A stretch of 64,000 bases of DNA, taken from assembly GCF_036320965.1 (NCBI RefSeq), contig NC_092240.1, positions 17,816,781-17,880,780 on the forward strand, written 5' to 3'. Numbering within the stretch: the first letter of the stretch is position 1; each line of letters begins with the position of its first letter. Positions 1 to 11,430 of this stretch are shown here, in pieces. Below the pieces are notes generated by a model, which was not told the origin of the DNA, made no database searches, and saw only the letters and a list, made by a program, of their open reading frames with translations. A program made the translations under genes and the position numbers. Source of the DNA: Panulirus ornatus. Its lineage: Eukaryota > Arthropoda > Malacostraca > Decapoda > Palinuridae.

Positions 1-285
1 GGTAAGAGCGAACCTTGAAGTGCAGGTAGTAGAAATACAGCGCCCCCACTCAGGCTCAAAATTTCCCAGATGAAGTGGCAGCCAGGAAGAGTAAAGAAAG
101 AATACACTTCCCTCAAGATAGCCTAAGGCACACTGAGGCGAATTGCTAGTGCTCACACTATTAGAAACACTCATCTCAGTGGCCAGATGTACACGTAGAT
201 ATCATTCTGAATGCGTCATATGCTTGCACCCACAAAAAACTTTGCCTTGTTTCGCCTTTGAAAATATTGCGGGAGGGGCTACCCT
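1..285. repeat. Dispersed repeat 'family D', copy 1
   Basis: This stretch matches 15470-15750 in the same orientation along most of its length. Shared blocks include 'gaaatacagc', 'gcctgaggcacactgaggcg' (here gcctaaggcacactgaggcg), 'ttgctcacac' and 'atatgcttg'. Identity by eye is roughly three quarters. No open reading frame is shared by the two copies, so it is a non-coding repeat of unknown class. It abuts the 3' end of a LINE at about position 286 and begins before the window. Confidence 0.6.
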
Positions 286-1197
286 TTCCAGCGAGGTAGC
301 GCCAGGAAAAGACAAAAAGGCCAATCTCGTTCACTTCAATCTCTAGCTGTCATGTGTAATTCACCGAAACCACAGCTCCCTTTCCACATCCAGGCCCCAC
401 AAAACTTTCCATGGTTTACCCCAGACGCTTCACATGCCCTGGTTCAGTCTGTTGACAGCACGTCGACCCCGGTATGCCAAATCGTTCCAATTCACTCAAT
501 TCTTAGCACGCCTTTCACCCTCCTGTATGTTCAGGCCCCGATCGCTCAAAATCTTTTTCACTCCATCCTTCCAACTCCAATTTGGTCTCCCGCTTCTTGT
601 TCACCTCCACCTCTGACACATATATCCTCTTTGTCAATAATTCCTCACTCATTCTCTCCATGTGTCCAAACCATTTCAACACTCTCCTGCTCTCTCAGCC
701 ATACTCTTTTAAGTACCACACATCTCTCTTACCCTTTCATTACTTACTCGATCAAACCACCGCACACCACATATTGTCCTCAAACATCTCATTTCCAGCA
801 CATTCACCCTCCTCCGCACAACGCTATCTATAGCCCATGCTTCGCAACCATATACCATTATTGGAACCACAATTCCTTCAAACATACCCATTTTTGCTCT
901 CCGAGATAACTTTCTCGCACTCCACACATTCTTCAACACTCCAAAGCCTTCGCCCCCCTCCCCCACCCTGTGACTCACTTCCCCTTCCATGGTTCCATCC
1001 GCTGCTAAGTCCACTCCCAAATATCTAAAACGCTTCACTTCCTCCAAATTTCCTCCATTCAAACTTACCTTCCAATTAACTTGTCCCTCAACCCTACTGG
1101 ACCTAACAACCTCGGTCTTATTCACATTTACTCTCAACTTTCTCCTTTCACACACTGTACCGAACTCAGTCACCAACCTCTGCAGTTTCTCAACCGA
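286..1197 (-). mobile_element. RTE-like LINE, 5'-truncated copy (antisense)
   Basis: Read on the minus strand this is the C-terminal part of a non-LTR retrotransposon polyprotein plus its 3' untranslated region. Recognisable blocks, in order from the right, are the start of the post-palm region (LRVNVNKTEVV), FRYLGVDLAADGTMEGEV, the GIVVPIMVYGCEAWAID block, and VNVLEMRCLRTICGVRW. The frame breaks around position 700 and 3' UTR-like sequence follows to about 286. The reverse transcriptase palm with its catalytic aspartates is missing, so this copy is dead. It faces away from a second copy at 1313-2237. The clade (RTE-like) is inferred from the C-terminal style and is unconfirmed. Confidence 0.85.
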
Positions 1198-1224
1198 ATC
1201 AGCCAGAAACTGCAGAGGTTGGTG
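1171..1224. repeat. Inverted repeat at the LINE head-to-head junction
   Basis: Positions 1171-1190 (caccaacctctgcagtttct) are exactly complementary to 1205-1224, leaving a 14-nt loop. The sequence is LINE coding sequence (KLQRLV region) that turns back on itself just before the (TA)n tract. This suggests a fold-back event during reverse transcription or repair. Confidence 0.9.
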
Positions 1225-1239
1225 GCTGAATTTTTTAAA

Positions 1240-1240
<1 letters not shown>

Positions 1241-1312
<72 letters not shown>
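1241..1312. repeat. (TA)n microsatellite
   Basis: An uninterrupted TA tract of about 36 units separates the two opposed LINE copies. Confidence 0.99.
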
Positions 1313-1321
<9 letters not shown>

Positions 1322-2229
1322 GAAGTCGAGAACATTATCTCGGAAAGCTAAAATGGGTATGTTTGAAGGAATAGTGGTTCCAACAATGTTGTATGGTTGC
1401 GAGGCGTGGGCTATGGACAGAGTTGTGCGCAGGAGGGTGGATGTGCTGGAAATGAGATGTTTGAGGACAATGTGTGGTGTGAGGTGGTTTGATCGAGTAA
1501 GTAATGTAAGGGTAAGAGAGATGTGTGGAAATAAAAAGAGCGTGGTTGAGAGAGCAGAAGAGGGTGTTTTGAAATGGTTTGGGCATATGGAGAGAATGAG
1601 TGAGGAAAGATTGACCAAGAGGATATATGTGTCGGAGGTGGAGGGAACGAGGAGAAGTGGGAGACCAAATTGTAGGTGGAGAGATGGAGTGAAAAAGATT
1701 TTGAGTTATCGGGGCCTGAACATGCAGGAGGGTGAAAGGAGGGCAAGGAATAGAGTGAATTGGATCGATATGGTATACCGGGGTTGACGTGCTGTCAGTG
1801 GATTGAATCAAGGCATGTGAAACGTCTGGGGTAAACCATGGAAAGTTGTGTGGGGCCTGGATGTGGAGAGGGAGCTGTGGTTTCGGGCATTAATGCATGA
1901 CAGCTAGAGACTGAGTGTGAACGAATGGGGCCTTTGTTGTCTTTTCCTAGTGCTACCTTGCACACATGAGGGGGGAGGGGGATGGTATTCCATGTGTGGC
2001 GAGGTGGCGATGGGAATGAATAAAGGCAGACAGTGTGAATTGTGTGCATGGGTATATATGTATGTGTCTGTGTGTGTATATATATGTGTACACTGAGATG
2101 TATAGGTATGTATATTTGCGTGTGTGGACGTGTATGTATATACATTGTGTATGGGGGTGGGTTGGGCCATTTCTTTCTTCTGTTTCCTTGCGCTACCTCG
2201 CAAATGCGGGAGACAGCGACAAAGGAAAA

Positions 2230-2237
<8 letters not shown>
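1313..2237 (+). mobile_element. RTE-like LINE, 3' half with full tail (sense)
   Basis: The plus strand encodes the LINE C-terminus without interruption from NVWKSRTLSRKAKMGM through VVPTMLYGCEAWAMD, VDVLEMRCLRTMCGVRWFD and RSGRPNCRWRDGV, with a stop at 1785-1787. Downstream is a roughly 450-bp 3' UTR ending in gcgctacctcgcaaatgcgg, 'gagacagcgacaaagg' and a poly(A) run, then (TA)n. The copy starts at the (TA)n tract in mid-coding sequence, so endonuclease and palm domains are absent. It is the reference in this window for what the element's 3' end looks like. Confidence 0.88.

Positions 2238-2238
<1 letters not shown>

Positions 2239-2317
<79 letters not shown>
2239..2317. repeat. (TA)n microsatellite at a LINE poly(A) tail
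   Basis: About 39 TA units directly follow the poly(A) run of the preceding LINE. Confidence 0.99.
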
Positions 2318-2319
<2 letters not shown>

Positions 2320-2383
2320 TGATAACTACGAGAAAAATGAAACAAATTCTTATTTTCCTCGTGTTTATCAGCAAATACCACCC

Positions 2384-2455
2384 ATTTCATCGACCAATCC
2401 CTCGGGGTAGATTAACAGATGGGTTGACTGCGGACCGATTCCGCTCCATCAAGGA
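2384..2455 (-). mobile_element. tRNA-SINE body fragment
   Basis: The segment matches the body of the fuller SINE at 55094-55290 in the same (minus) orientation: 'atcgaccaatccc', 'gatgggttgac' and 'ggaccgattccgc' correspond to 'atcgactaaccc', 'catctgggttgac' and 'ggaccgactaccgc'. The tRNA-like head and the 3' tail are missing. Confidence 0.6.
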
Positions 2456-2461
2456 ATGTCT

Positions 2462-2536
2462 GAAGCATGACGGTACGACTCCTGGGTATTGTGATCTGAC
2501 TTTGGACCGGATCCTGAAGGTTCAGGTCGTCATAGG
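2462..2536. repeat. 21-bp dispersed unit, locus 1
   Basis: It contains gaagcatgacggtacgactcc, a match to the 21-bp unit arrayed at 63691-64000, followed by 'gatctgactttggacc' and the opposed 'ggttcaggtcgtcat'. This is one of nine loci in the window. Confidence 0.55.
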
Positions 2537-3517
2537 TGAGGGTTTTTCACCATACTGATCCAGGGTTTAATGAGGTGTGCCGTGTTAAGTTCCCGGCAGG
2601 TGTGGAGCTCGCTAGGGTCGTGTCATTTAAAATGTTTTTTCGTCTTTCCTGCAGCGGTGGGCCTCCCGTGTGTGTCAGCGCATGCTGACGGGTCATGAGG
2701 TTTCGGGTACGAATCATACCATACAAAATATACATAAACATATCATGCTTGGTGATCTTTTATCCCCAAATGATTGAGAAATGTAACCGGTTTAACCAGA
2801 CTGAACCTTTTTATAGAATCATGTTGGTCCAATTTCTGAGCCTTTAGTACAGTCTGTGTTCTCTGTTCCGACATCGCCCGCAGCAATGGTAGAAGTGCAC
2901 AATAAATCCTCCGCTTTTTGCGACGCAAGTAAAAAGTCGATGAGCATGAGGAGGACGCTTAACATTCATCACCTCGTATGTCGTCACTTTGCATTCCTAT
3001 GTACTTGTTACCATCTTTCAGTTTAGCATATTAATTTTGCTCGTGTTAGAACATGGCATTAATATTGCTGTCATGAAGTTAATGAGGCGTACAATCATCA
3101 CAGTCTGAAAGATAAATAGCTGTTCTCGTGACCAGTTGAAGGGTAGACTCGCGTTTTCTTTTTTTTTCCCCCTCATAAGTTCCTTATGGTGACAGTGACC
3201 AGCTGGGCTGTTATGTGGGGAATTTACTGCATGGACGGCAGTCTTCCCTCCTATCCTGTCTGTGTGAAGGATTTAAGACGATTGAAGACACTGACCTTTC
3301 AAGGACAGGACAGGTTACTCGGATAATCATCTCTGTTCAAGGTACAAACTACTTAAAGTGACATCTTATCGAAGGGCAATACACTTCTCTTTTAGATATC
3401 TCTCAACGCTGTAAAGATCAGTAAACACTCCTGGGGTTTTCACTTGTCATTGCACCTTTGGATATATGAAGTTTTACCGGCGGATGTGGACCTACTCGCC
3501 TACAGGTCAGGCAGGTC

Positions 3518-3518
<1 letters not shown>
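2537..3518. other. No gene seen
   Basis: Unique-looking sequence. Only short open frames (about 60 codons) are present, with no recognisable domain. Confidence 0.6.

Positions 3519-3578
<60 letters not shown>
3519..3578. repeat. (CA)n microsatellite
   Basis: About 30 AC units. Confidence 0.99.
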
Positions 3579-3582
<4 letters not shown>

Positions 3583-4171
3583 TATATTGACATCATTTTT
3601 TTCTCAGATAGTGAATCCTGATGTCACATTTTACGTATGCTGTTGGCATAGCTGGTGGTGTTGTTAAGCAGGTCAAGTGGGTGCGCTGGCTGAAGGCCAC
3701 GTCGTCCACAAGAAGTGATCAGCAGTAAGTAAGGTTGGCAGGGACAGTGGGGCGTGCGACTTGTCCTGTGGGGCGAGAAAAACGCAGTGCTGGGAGGAGA
3801 CAGTGAGGACAGGTGGCGGCTGCGCCGGGGTATAGAATGAATGTGTCTGGTGTGATATTCTGGCTCTGTTATAACACTTAGTGTGAGGGGGTATCATAAC
3901 GATAGCCTGGTGAGGAGGAGGGTGTCGGCCCGTGTGGACAACCATGTGGAGGTGAGGAGAAGGTGATACAGATATCATGTTAACGCTTGGCTCCCTCTCC
4001 TCACAGCTCACGTGGTATTTAGTGTCTCGTTTAATGACATCACCTGAGGGAGTTCCCCCTTCCCTTCACTGTTCGGCTGGAGTGTCGGTCCTGGTGGTGT
4101 AGCTCACGTGGTAGGTTTTACCTGTTGCTGAAGTACAGCGTCAGTGGGGGGTGTAGCAACAGTACGCGGTG

Positions 4172-4222
<51 letters not shown>

Positions 4223-4601
4223 GTTCGGGCACGAAAGCTATAAATTTTTTGGTGCAGGGAACGTTTGGTTGTGATATCAGATGGTCATCGAGCAGGTGTG
4301 TTGCTGAGTTTCATTACCCGGTAACTGATAATGAAACAAGTCATGTTTTAGTGAAGAAGATATATTAACATTACTGGATGGTGTCGAGCGGCGTGTGTTG
4401 GATATATTAAGTTGGTATTTGGTAGATCTTGCGTGGCAGGAGCTGCTCCTTACGTTCTATTCATATCCGACTTCTTGTGTGAACCGACACGAATTGATTT
4501 ACGGATGTATATAATGTGTTGGTAGTTAAGGAGGGCTTAATGATTCTAATCCTGTTATGTTCGTAAAATCATTGTATAGAGTTCGGTATTACTTCCTTCT
4601 T

Positions 4602-4603
<2 letters not shown>
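3579..4603. other. No gene seen; (CA)n at 4170-4219
   Basis: Moderately GC-rich sequence around 3660-4140 with no recognisable coding exon. A GC/CA tract lies at 4170-4219. The open frame through that tract is repeat-driven. Confidence 0.55.
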
Positions 4604-4645
<42 letters not shown>

Positions 4646-4648
4646 ACA

Positions 4649-4694
<46 letters not shown>
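4604..4694. repeat. (CA)n microsatellite with GACACA interruptions
   Basis: Two CA tracts are joined by two 'gacaca' interruptions near 4641-4651. Confidence 0.98.
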
Positions 4695-4697
<3 letters not shown>

Positions 4698-5183
4698 TCT
4701 CGTGATGTCTTACATGATTCTTATCCTACAGTACTGGAGTGATAGTCATGAAATTTTGTATTTATATTTTGTAATGAGGATGAAAATGTTAGTAAGGAAG
4801 GTTGCTGCAGGCCCACTGTCTGGCGCCAGTACTCACGGCAGTTCTCAGCAGCTGTTTATCTTGATGTTCTACCTGTGATAACACTCATAAGATTACGTCA
4901 CGCACGTGACTACTGTATTATTGTTCACTTTACTTATCATGACCTGATATGATTGTTACTAGTTAGTCGCCCTATTTATTTGTTGTATTTCCTTTTTTTG
5001 TACAGAAATTCTTTGTTTTGTTTGAGTAAGTTTCTTCACGTACTGACCTTGAGCGATTAGGTGTGTCCTCATGTTTCTTTGTCGTTTCTCGTGTTTTTGG
5101 CGCGTCTTATATCCACCTAATGCTGGAGACGTGATGTGTATACTAGTAATGGGAGGTTGATTTGTCTTTTGACAATAATTGGA

Positions 5184-5185
<2 letters not shown>
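4695..5185. other. No gene seen
   Basis: AT-rich unique sequence, no supportable feature. Confidence 0.6.

Positions 5186-5279
<94 letters not shown>
5186..5279. repeat. (TA)n-(TG)n compound microsatellite
   Basis: About 39 TA units run into eight TG units. Confidence 0.98.
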
Positions 5280-6964
5280 TTGCTCCTGCTAGAGTCAGTA
5301 ATTGTTTTTTTTTTTATTTTGCTGTTAAACACAGAGTCTTGTTTGTTCGCAGTCCGTGCCAGTCTTTGTTGGTGGTATTCATCATCATTTAGTAGAGGAG
5401 GGTAACCTTCATGATGATGATACTTACTGAAGTCATTATGTCGCCGCGGTATTGATAAACATGTTGCCGTGGAGTGTGTCAGGCGTGTTGTGTGTTGTTG
5501 CCGTGGGTCCGCTTCCTTGTTGTTGCTGGCCCGGAACTCCGTCTTTCTTATGATCAGTCCCCACCCACGGCCCGGCCCGACCCACCCTCTCTCTCCCCCG
5601 AATATTCTCATCACACACGTCGTCTGCCGCCCACAGCTTGTGTTTTCCTCTATGTGCCTCGGGGAACATTGTACATCCTTCTTCGTCTCTTTGTCACTTC
5701 GTCCATAATGTTGATCCTGATGGTCGAGTGTCAGACTCATGGATCCTCGCGACGTGTTACAGTGGTCAGTGACTTAATGCTGTGCATGACGAGCTCGACC
5801 CTTTGTTTATAATGCCCTGCCATTCTTACATGACTTTAGAGAATCGTACTGTCATGCGCAGGTGTCGCACCGACGTGCTGTAGGGCTGTGATTGGATTAT
5901 GGTTAGTTTATTGATCCATTGGTACTGAAAGGGTTGGCATTGGGTAGTTAAGGTTGTGGCTAGTATGAACCCGTTGAAAACACGGCCCAAGTACTGTTGA
6001 GCGAGTCGCATTTCATCAGAGCGCAGATGAATATTGTAAAGTTGTGAAGCAAGTCTTCCGGTGCAGGACGGGAGGAGGAAGAGTTGACCAGCAGTTTTAT
6101 GATACCTTGATGAAGACAGTAGTAAACTAAACAGTAAAAGGCTCCTGTGTCCGAAGAAAGAAACGCTTTTCTCACATTCCGAAGAGATTATGAGGAAGGG
6201 GCATAGGATTAGCAAGAGGAGCCTCAGAGGGAAGAAATGTTAAGAGTCATCCTAGATGGAGTTAGAGGAGAAACGGGAACCACAGTTGCTCTGTCCTTTC
6301 ATTTCCTTATGAAACATGTGTACGCATGTACGTACATACACTAATGTGTGCGGTATTACGGGCATACCTGTGCACCGCTGTTGTAGCTGTCGTGTTACCT
6401 GCTGTGGTACTGTAGTGCCGAACACCGCTCTTCTCCCTTTTGTATAAACGAGGAATGTACGGATTTTATCAGTCTTCATTTTGTATGTATAATGTTAGAA
6501 TTAAATGTCAAGTTCGGAGAATTTTTTTGGTGTTCAGTAATTAAAACTTTCATGAAAAATGAAGTTATTTCCATATTTTCCCGCCTCGCGTGATCAGAGC
6601 GTGACTGTCATCGCTAAACATGCGGCGTAAAATATGGCCACTTTGGCAGCTGTGAATCTATTATTAGGACTGCGGGTATACATGCTGCGGTGTGGGTTAG
6701 AAAGCTGCTGTATACTGGAGTACGTGGTTACTAAGGTGACCATCCTTACACCAGGTATATACTTCAAAATCACGTTCCATTTTGAGTTATTAGTAAACTT
6801 CCCATACACTTTCCCCCCAACTAAAAGTTTTTATCTCACGTGGAACGTAGCTTAGTTCGTCGTATAATTCCTAGGGATGATCATATGATTATGTTGTCCT
6901 GCCGTACTGTGTAGTGTTTATATAGAAGCACGCACTAGGTGCCTCACCATCAGTAGAAGTAAGG
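5280..6964. other. No gene seen
   Basis: Several overlapping open frames of 70-130 codons occur on both strands between 5430 and 6210. None has a recognisable motif or a coherent splice context. Treated as chance frames. Confidence 0.55.
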
Positions 6965-7384
6965 GTTGTGGTGACGCCCCTCGGCCCCTCTCCATCACTC
7001 CCGTGTGAAGTAAGAGTTGTGGTGACGCCCCTCGGCCCCTCTCCATCACTCCCGTGTGAAGTAGGAGTTGTAGTGACGCCCCTCGGCCCCTCTCCATTAC
7101 TCCCGTGTGAAGTAAGAGTTGTAGTGACGCCCCTCGGCCCCTCTCCATCACTCCCGTGTGAAGTAAGAGTTGTAGTGACGCCCCTCGGCCCCTCTCCATC
7201 ACTCCCGTGTGAAGTAAGAGTTGTAGTGACGCCCCTCGGCCCCTCTCCATTACTCCCGTGTGAAGTAAGAGTTGTAGTGACGCCCCTCGGCCCCTCTCCA
7301 TCACTCCCGTGTGAAGTAAGAGTTGTGGTGACGCCCCTCGGCCCCTCTCCATCACTCCCGTGTGAAGTAAGAGTTGTGGTGACG
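6965..7384. repeat. 51-bp minisatellite, 8.2 copies
   Basis: The unit begins gttgtggtgacgcccctcgg and contains 'cccctctccat' and 'actcccgtgtgaagtaaga'. Copies start at 6965, 7016, 7067, 7118, 7169, 7220, 7271 and 7322, with a partial copy at 7373. Copies differ at only a few positions. Because 51 is divisible by 3, both strands stay open over the array: plus repeats a 17-residue VVVTPLGPSPSLPCEVR-type unit, minus a MERGRGASLQLLLHTGV-type unit. Near-identical copies suggest recent homogenisation, not protein selection. Confidence 0.97.
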
Positions 7385-8315
7385 CGCGCAGCTGCTTCAC
7401 ATTCCAGAGTCGAGTTTTACAGCCGGTGATGATGACGCGTGTTGGTGGTAGAGTTAGGTTAGTATTCAGCCGTGTTTTGTGTTGTACCTCAAGTTGCTAC
7501 TTATGCAAGTTTTTTGTTTTATTCACGTATCATCAGAACCAGTTATTCATACAGATCCTGTCTATGTAGATAACGATAAAGATCGGAATAAAAGGGAAGG
7601 GCCAGACAATCTTACCGTCGCGGCTATGTATGTGTGGACAACACGGTAGGGACTGTGGCCTGATGGTTTACCCGGGAAGAAGCCGGTCCCCACTTATATT
7701 GGATCCAGTAATTCATACATCAATGATATAGATTTTCTGAGAAGAGGACAATAATGTCTCCATACGGAATAGAAATGTTTACGTGCTCACCAATACATTT
7801 TCATCACATAAATTCACTGACAATGTAATTCAGCCGAAGAAAAAAAAAAAAAAAGAAAGGTTGATCCTGATTTGTTTGTGAATTACAAACCCATTTGGTG
7901 AGGATGATGTTACATGCCAATTCCAACACCTGTTGTAGTAGAGAGCGTGTCTTGTGAAGACTGAGGTGGAATCTTAAAAAGTCATTAGCAAACTAAGGAC
8001 AAGTCTGGACAGGAGTCGTGTGTCAGTAATATGTAAGCTGCGACTTGTACTGTTGTATCCTAGTGAGAGTAGCCAGGTCGTGTGAAGGTGAGGGCACCAG
8101 TGTTTGTCTTGCCTCACACGTCGCCCGGAAGTTGTTTGGTTGCGTAGGCACAGTCGAGACCCGAGCTGCCAGTGAGGTAATAGATGCCAACACGTTGATT
8201 GGGGAGTTTTACAAAGCGCTTTGTTTTCGAAATGAAGAAGGTAAGAACTTAGCAGTGTATGATATATCTTTGTCTCGTATATAAAGTTGCCAGTAATCTG
8301 TGATTTGGGAAGACT
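7385..8315. other. No gene seen
   Basis: Unique sequence with an A-rich run near 7840-7856. A 79-codon open frame at 8045-8284 has no recognisable domain. Confidence 0.55.
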
Positions 8316-8564
8316 ATGGATAATTATCGTTGTAACAAGATGTATACGTTATGTAGTTGCTGGAAACACCTATCCCCGCGTGCCCTGGGGGAATACACAA
8401 CCCGTCCGTGTTGCTATGGCAGTGCTGGCGTGTCATCCCCTGAGGCTATGTATGGTCCTTCCAAGAGAGGCTTACCTTCTGCTGAGACAGAGGAGCCTAA
8501 TGAAGGATTAGAAGTCTTCCACCAGATGGACGTTGAGGATGTTAAGCGCCACCGTCCTGAGTGA
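8316..8564 (+). CDS. Unrecognised 82-codon open frame (possible exon)
   Basis: The second half reads as a polar, acidic segment (SAETEEPNEGLEVFHQMDVE) ending VKRHRPE before a stop. The composition is more protein-like than most chance frames here. No family is recognised and no clear splice acceptor was identified. It lies about 200 bp upstream of a Jockey-like LINE and could be LINE-related or a chance frame. Confidence 0.15.
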   Translation: MDNYRCNKMYTLCSCWKHLSPRALGEYTTRPCCYGSAGVSSPEAMYGPSKRGLPSAETEEPNEGLEVFHQMDVEDVKRHRPE

Positions 8565-8779
8565 GGAGCGTTCAAGTGGTGCCTGGAACCATCTCTATGT
8601 CAGGATTGCTGGTGTTACTGTCTGTCTTATCAAAACGGGACTGCCGGGCTAGTCCTGCCCTCTTTACCTTACAAGCACCATACGCCTGCTCAAACCTCAT
8701 TTACTTTCTTCACTTAAGCTATCTTACTTCCTCCTGTCTACACAATCGTTTTTATATATAATCATGATAGTCCCACATC

Positions 8780-9315
8780 TCAATGGTCCCTAGTCCCCAG
8801 CATCATGGGGTGCTAAGACTCTCCGGGTTTTTGCCTGACACTACTGCCAGTGAGAGGAAGGGCTCCGACACAAGTAGTACCGGCCCCTCCCACGAACTTT
8901 CCCTCTCTGTGAGACCTTCCTCTTTTTCTGTTCACTATACCAACGTTCGTGGTCGCAAGTAACTTCTCTTCAGTTGAACACCATCTGTCTAGCACCTCTC
9001 CTGATATCTTACTTCTCTCTGAGGCCCAGTGGTCTAATGATACTCTGACTAGCACCTTTTTTCATATTTCAACATCAGGACACTTGTTGCACGCCTCGAG
9101 GACCTTTCCTCTCTTACTTATGTTTGGTCATCACACCTGAAAGATGTTGGGTAAATCTTAAGCCGTTGCTCTTAATATATCCAAAGCCTTTTGCAGGTTG
9201 TGGCTTCGAGGTCTCATTTCTCGCCTTCCTTCTTTTCTCTTCCCTCCTTCACTTTGCTCCATCATATCTAGCTTCCTCTCCGGCCGATCTATCTCCGTGG
9301 TTGTTGATGGATCAG

Positions 9316-9400
<85 letters not shown>

Positions 9401-9600
9401 ATAGCTGTGTCCTTTAAGGTTTCCTCCAGTCCCTTTCTGTGAGCGATACCTTTCTTCCACAGATAACCAAATGCACACATACGCCGACGACTTAACACTG
9501 CATTCATCCACATTCTTCCAATCTGTTCCTTCTTCACACGTTAGACCTGCATCGCGCCTCAATACAACTTCCGCGATAGATTATAGGGCTTGACGCAATG
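8780..9600 (+). mobile_element. Jockey-like LINE fragment (endonuclease start and RT palm)
   Basis: One reading frame carries two LINE segments. Positions 8949-9080 give SSVEHHLSSTSPDILLLSEA, typical of the N-terminal AP-endonuclease domain in decapod Jockey-like elements. Positions 9200-9315 give LPSFLFPPSLCSIISSFLSG and RSISVVVDG from the reverse transcriptase. After a (CT)n tract, 9468-9590 gives HTYADDLTLHSSTFFQ; the catalytic Y-A-D-D is encoded at 9480-9491. Most of the endonuclease and the RT fingers between 9080 and 9200 are deleted, and a stop lies at 9402-9404. The element is dead. The Jockey-like assignment rests on remembered family motifs. Confidence 0.82.
9317..9397. repeat. (CT)n microsatellite inside an RT domain
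   Basis: About 40 CT units stand between the SVVVDG block and the YADD block, where the family normally has S-G-V-P-Q-G-S. Confidence 0.98.
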
Positions 9601-10439
9601 AAGCTCACGCCTTCTGGAGTGTTTTTGCACCGGAGACTATAACTCTGAGTCAACATAAGATAAACAAGCAGGGAAAGGATTCATCGCAGGTGTTACAGAT
9701 ACGAATAAACTCTACACAACCCTTGGTCACGTGCGTGCTCCAAGACCCGGATAGAAATCTGGAAGCTGTCACCAACAGTAGGAGAATGACGGGTTCTGGT
9801 TTATGACATAGTATTTCCTGTATTAGGAAGGTTGGATGATGGGGATATTACTGGCAGGAAACGACGGTGATATTGTTGAGGTAACTTTGTAAACAGAAGG
9901 AGACTGCAGATGTAAATCAGGTGGAGGTTTTTAAAGTTACTCATAAATCAGCTGGTACCTGAGGGAAAGTCACGAAGGATCTGTACATTGTTTAGAGCCA
10001 GTGATTATTGGGTTATGCCTCTCCAAGATGGGTTGCATTTACGAACACCAGAGGAAAAGGCGGGAGTTGTAAAAAGCTGTGCCCTCTGGATCATTCTTAA
10101 TGCACAGGTTGGGAAATATGATGATTTATGGGAAAGAAATTGAAGTTGAGAAGTTAGGTATTATTATACGGCAAAGGTTTGTAATTTTAGAATGTAAAAT
10201 AATGATGCTGTGTATGAAAGATTAACTAGTGAGCTTCGAACTGGCAGATCCGAGGGGAAGTGGATCAAGATAGTTGTATTCCTTTAAATATGTGGTATTG
10301 AAGAAGAGAGAAATTGCTTGTGATGAAAGTAACTTGTATCTGTAAAATGATTATGTGATATTACCAGGCATCAGAATGAATGTTACCTCTGGGAACAGGC
10401 AAAGGCTCTTGCACTCGCAAAGATTCATACAGTTAGAAA
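9601..10439. other. No gene seen
   Basis: Purine-rich sequence that may be the eroded upstream part of the RNase H LINE that follows; no motif could be read. Confidence 0.45.
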
Positions 10440-11430
10440 AAGGTGATGATGATGATGTGTCGAAGATGGCATTACGAGTGGAGTGGGGTTGGTAACAGAG
10501 AGGGATAGGTCTCGCAGTAAGAAATATGGTAGACTGAGTGATGGAGTCTCCTCAGTACAGGCAGAGCTAGTTGCTGTCAATGAGGTTCTCAAAGACGAAA
10601 GAGAAGTGAACTCCGAAAGTAATATATTGATCATGAGCGATTCTAATTGTTCTCTTGACATCCTGATAAGAGAGGACGTTATAGATGATGGCTGTACTTT
10701 AGAAATTAGAATATTGTTAGGAATTTAGAAATTAGAATATTGTTAGGAATTTAGAAAATAAGGAAAAATGTTTCATTCTTTTGGGTACCTGAACTTACAG
10801 GAGTGGATGCGGATGAATTGGCTGTTAGTATGGCGAAATGAGATAGATTGTCGTGTGCCTGGACATATAGAGCAATTGACAATATTGCCAGAAGGAAATT
10901 TAGAGAAAGGAGATGTTGGAGAGATAAGTTAGTAAAGAAAACGCTACATTGATAAGTGGCATGATGAAATAGAGAGGTGTAGGATATTATATACATGGAA
11001 AAAATAGATGTAAGGATATTATTGCTGAATTTACACGAAGATACAAGATTGGATAGGAACATGGAATATGTTGTGAGGATGATGGTGAATAAGTGGTGAG
11101 GAGGAGGATCAAAGACGTAGGATGAATTTTGCGGAAGAGATGGGAACACTTGAGCATGATATTCAACAATATAATACACTCTCCAAGTTTAGAATAAGAG
11201 ATGACGTTGATAGATTGATAGAACGGATGAAGCTGATAGATTTGATAGAACGGGTAATGTTGATGGATTATTAGAACAGATTAAAGAGGTTTCCAAACTA
11301 CGGAAACTATGTAAACATTAGATTGTTACGTGATACCTACATCCACGAAGGTAGATGGAACTAATGGTATGGTAATGTAGACACTACACCATACTGTGGA
11401 TGGAATCCCTTTGCTTTGATAATAAGATTT
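10440..11430 (+). mobile_element. LINE C-terminus with RNase H domain, copy 1
   Basis: An 81-codon open frame at 10483-10728 reads as RNase H: GLVTERDRSRSK, then VSSVQAELVAVNEVL (with the catalytic glutamate) and ILIMSDSNCSLDIL (with the aspartate). It continues in broken frames through WVPELTGVDADELAVSMAK, the usual W-V-P-G-H-x-G block, to FAEEMGTLEHDIQ and a C-terminal tail. A 26-bp direct duplication (tttagaaattagaatattg...) sits at about 10700-10752. Several stops and shifts make it a pseudogene. RNase H places it among I/R1-type LINEs; the exact clade is unconfirmed. Confidence 0.72.

Noticed and set aside
286..2237. Twin-priming inversion of a single LINE
   Set aside because: Both halves contain the C-terminus and a 3' UTR, so they cannot be the 5' and 3' parts of one insertion.
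4094..4122. tRNA-Ala-like A-box start (ggtgtagctcacgtggtag)
   Set aside because: No B box within a tRNA-like distance, so neither a tRNA nor a SINE can be supported.
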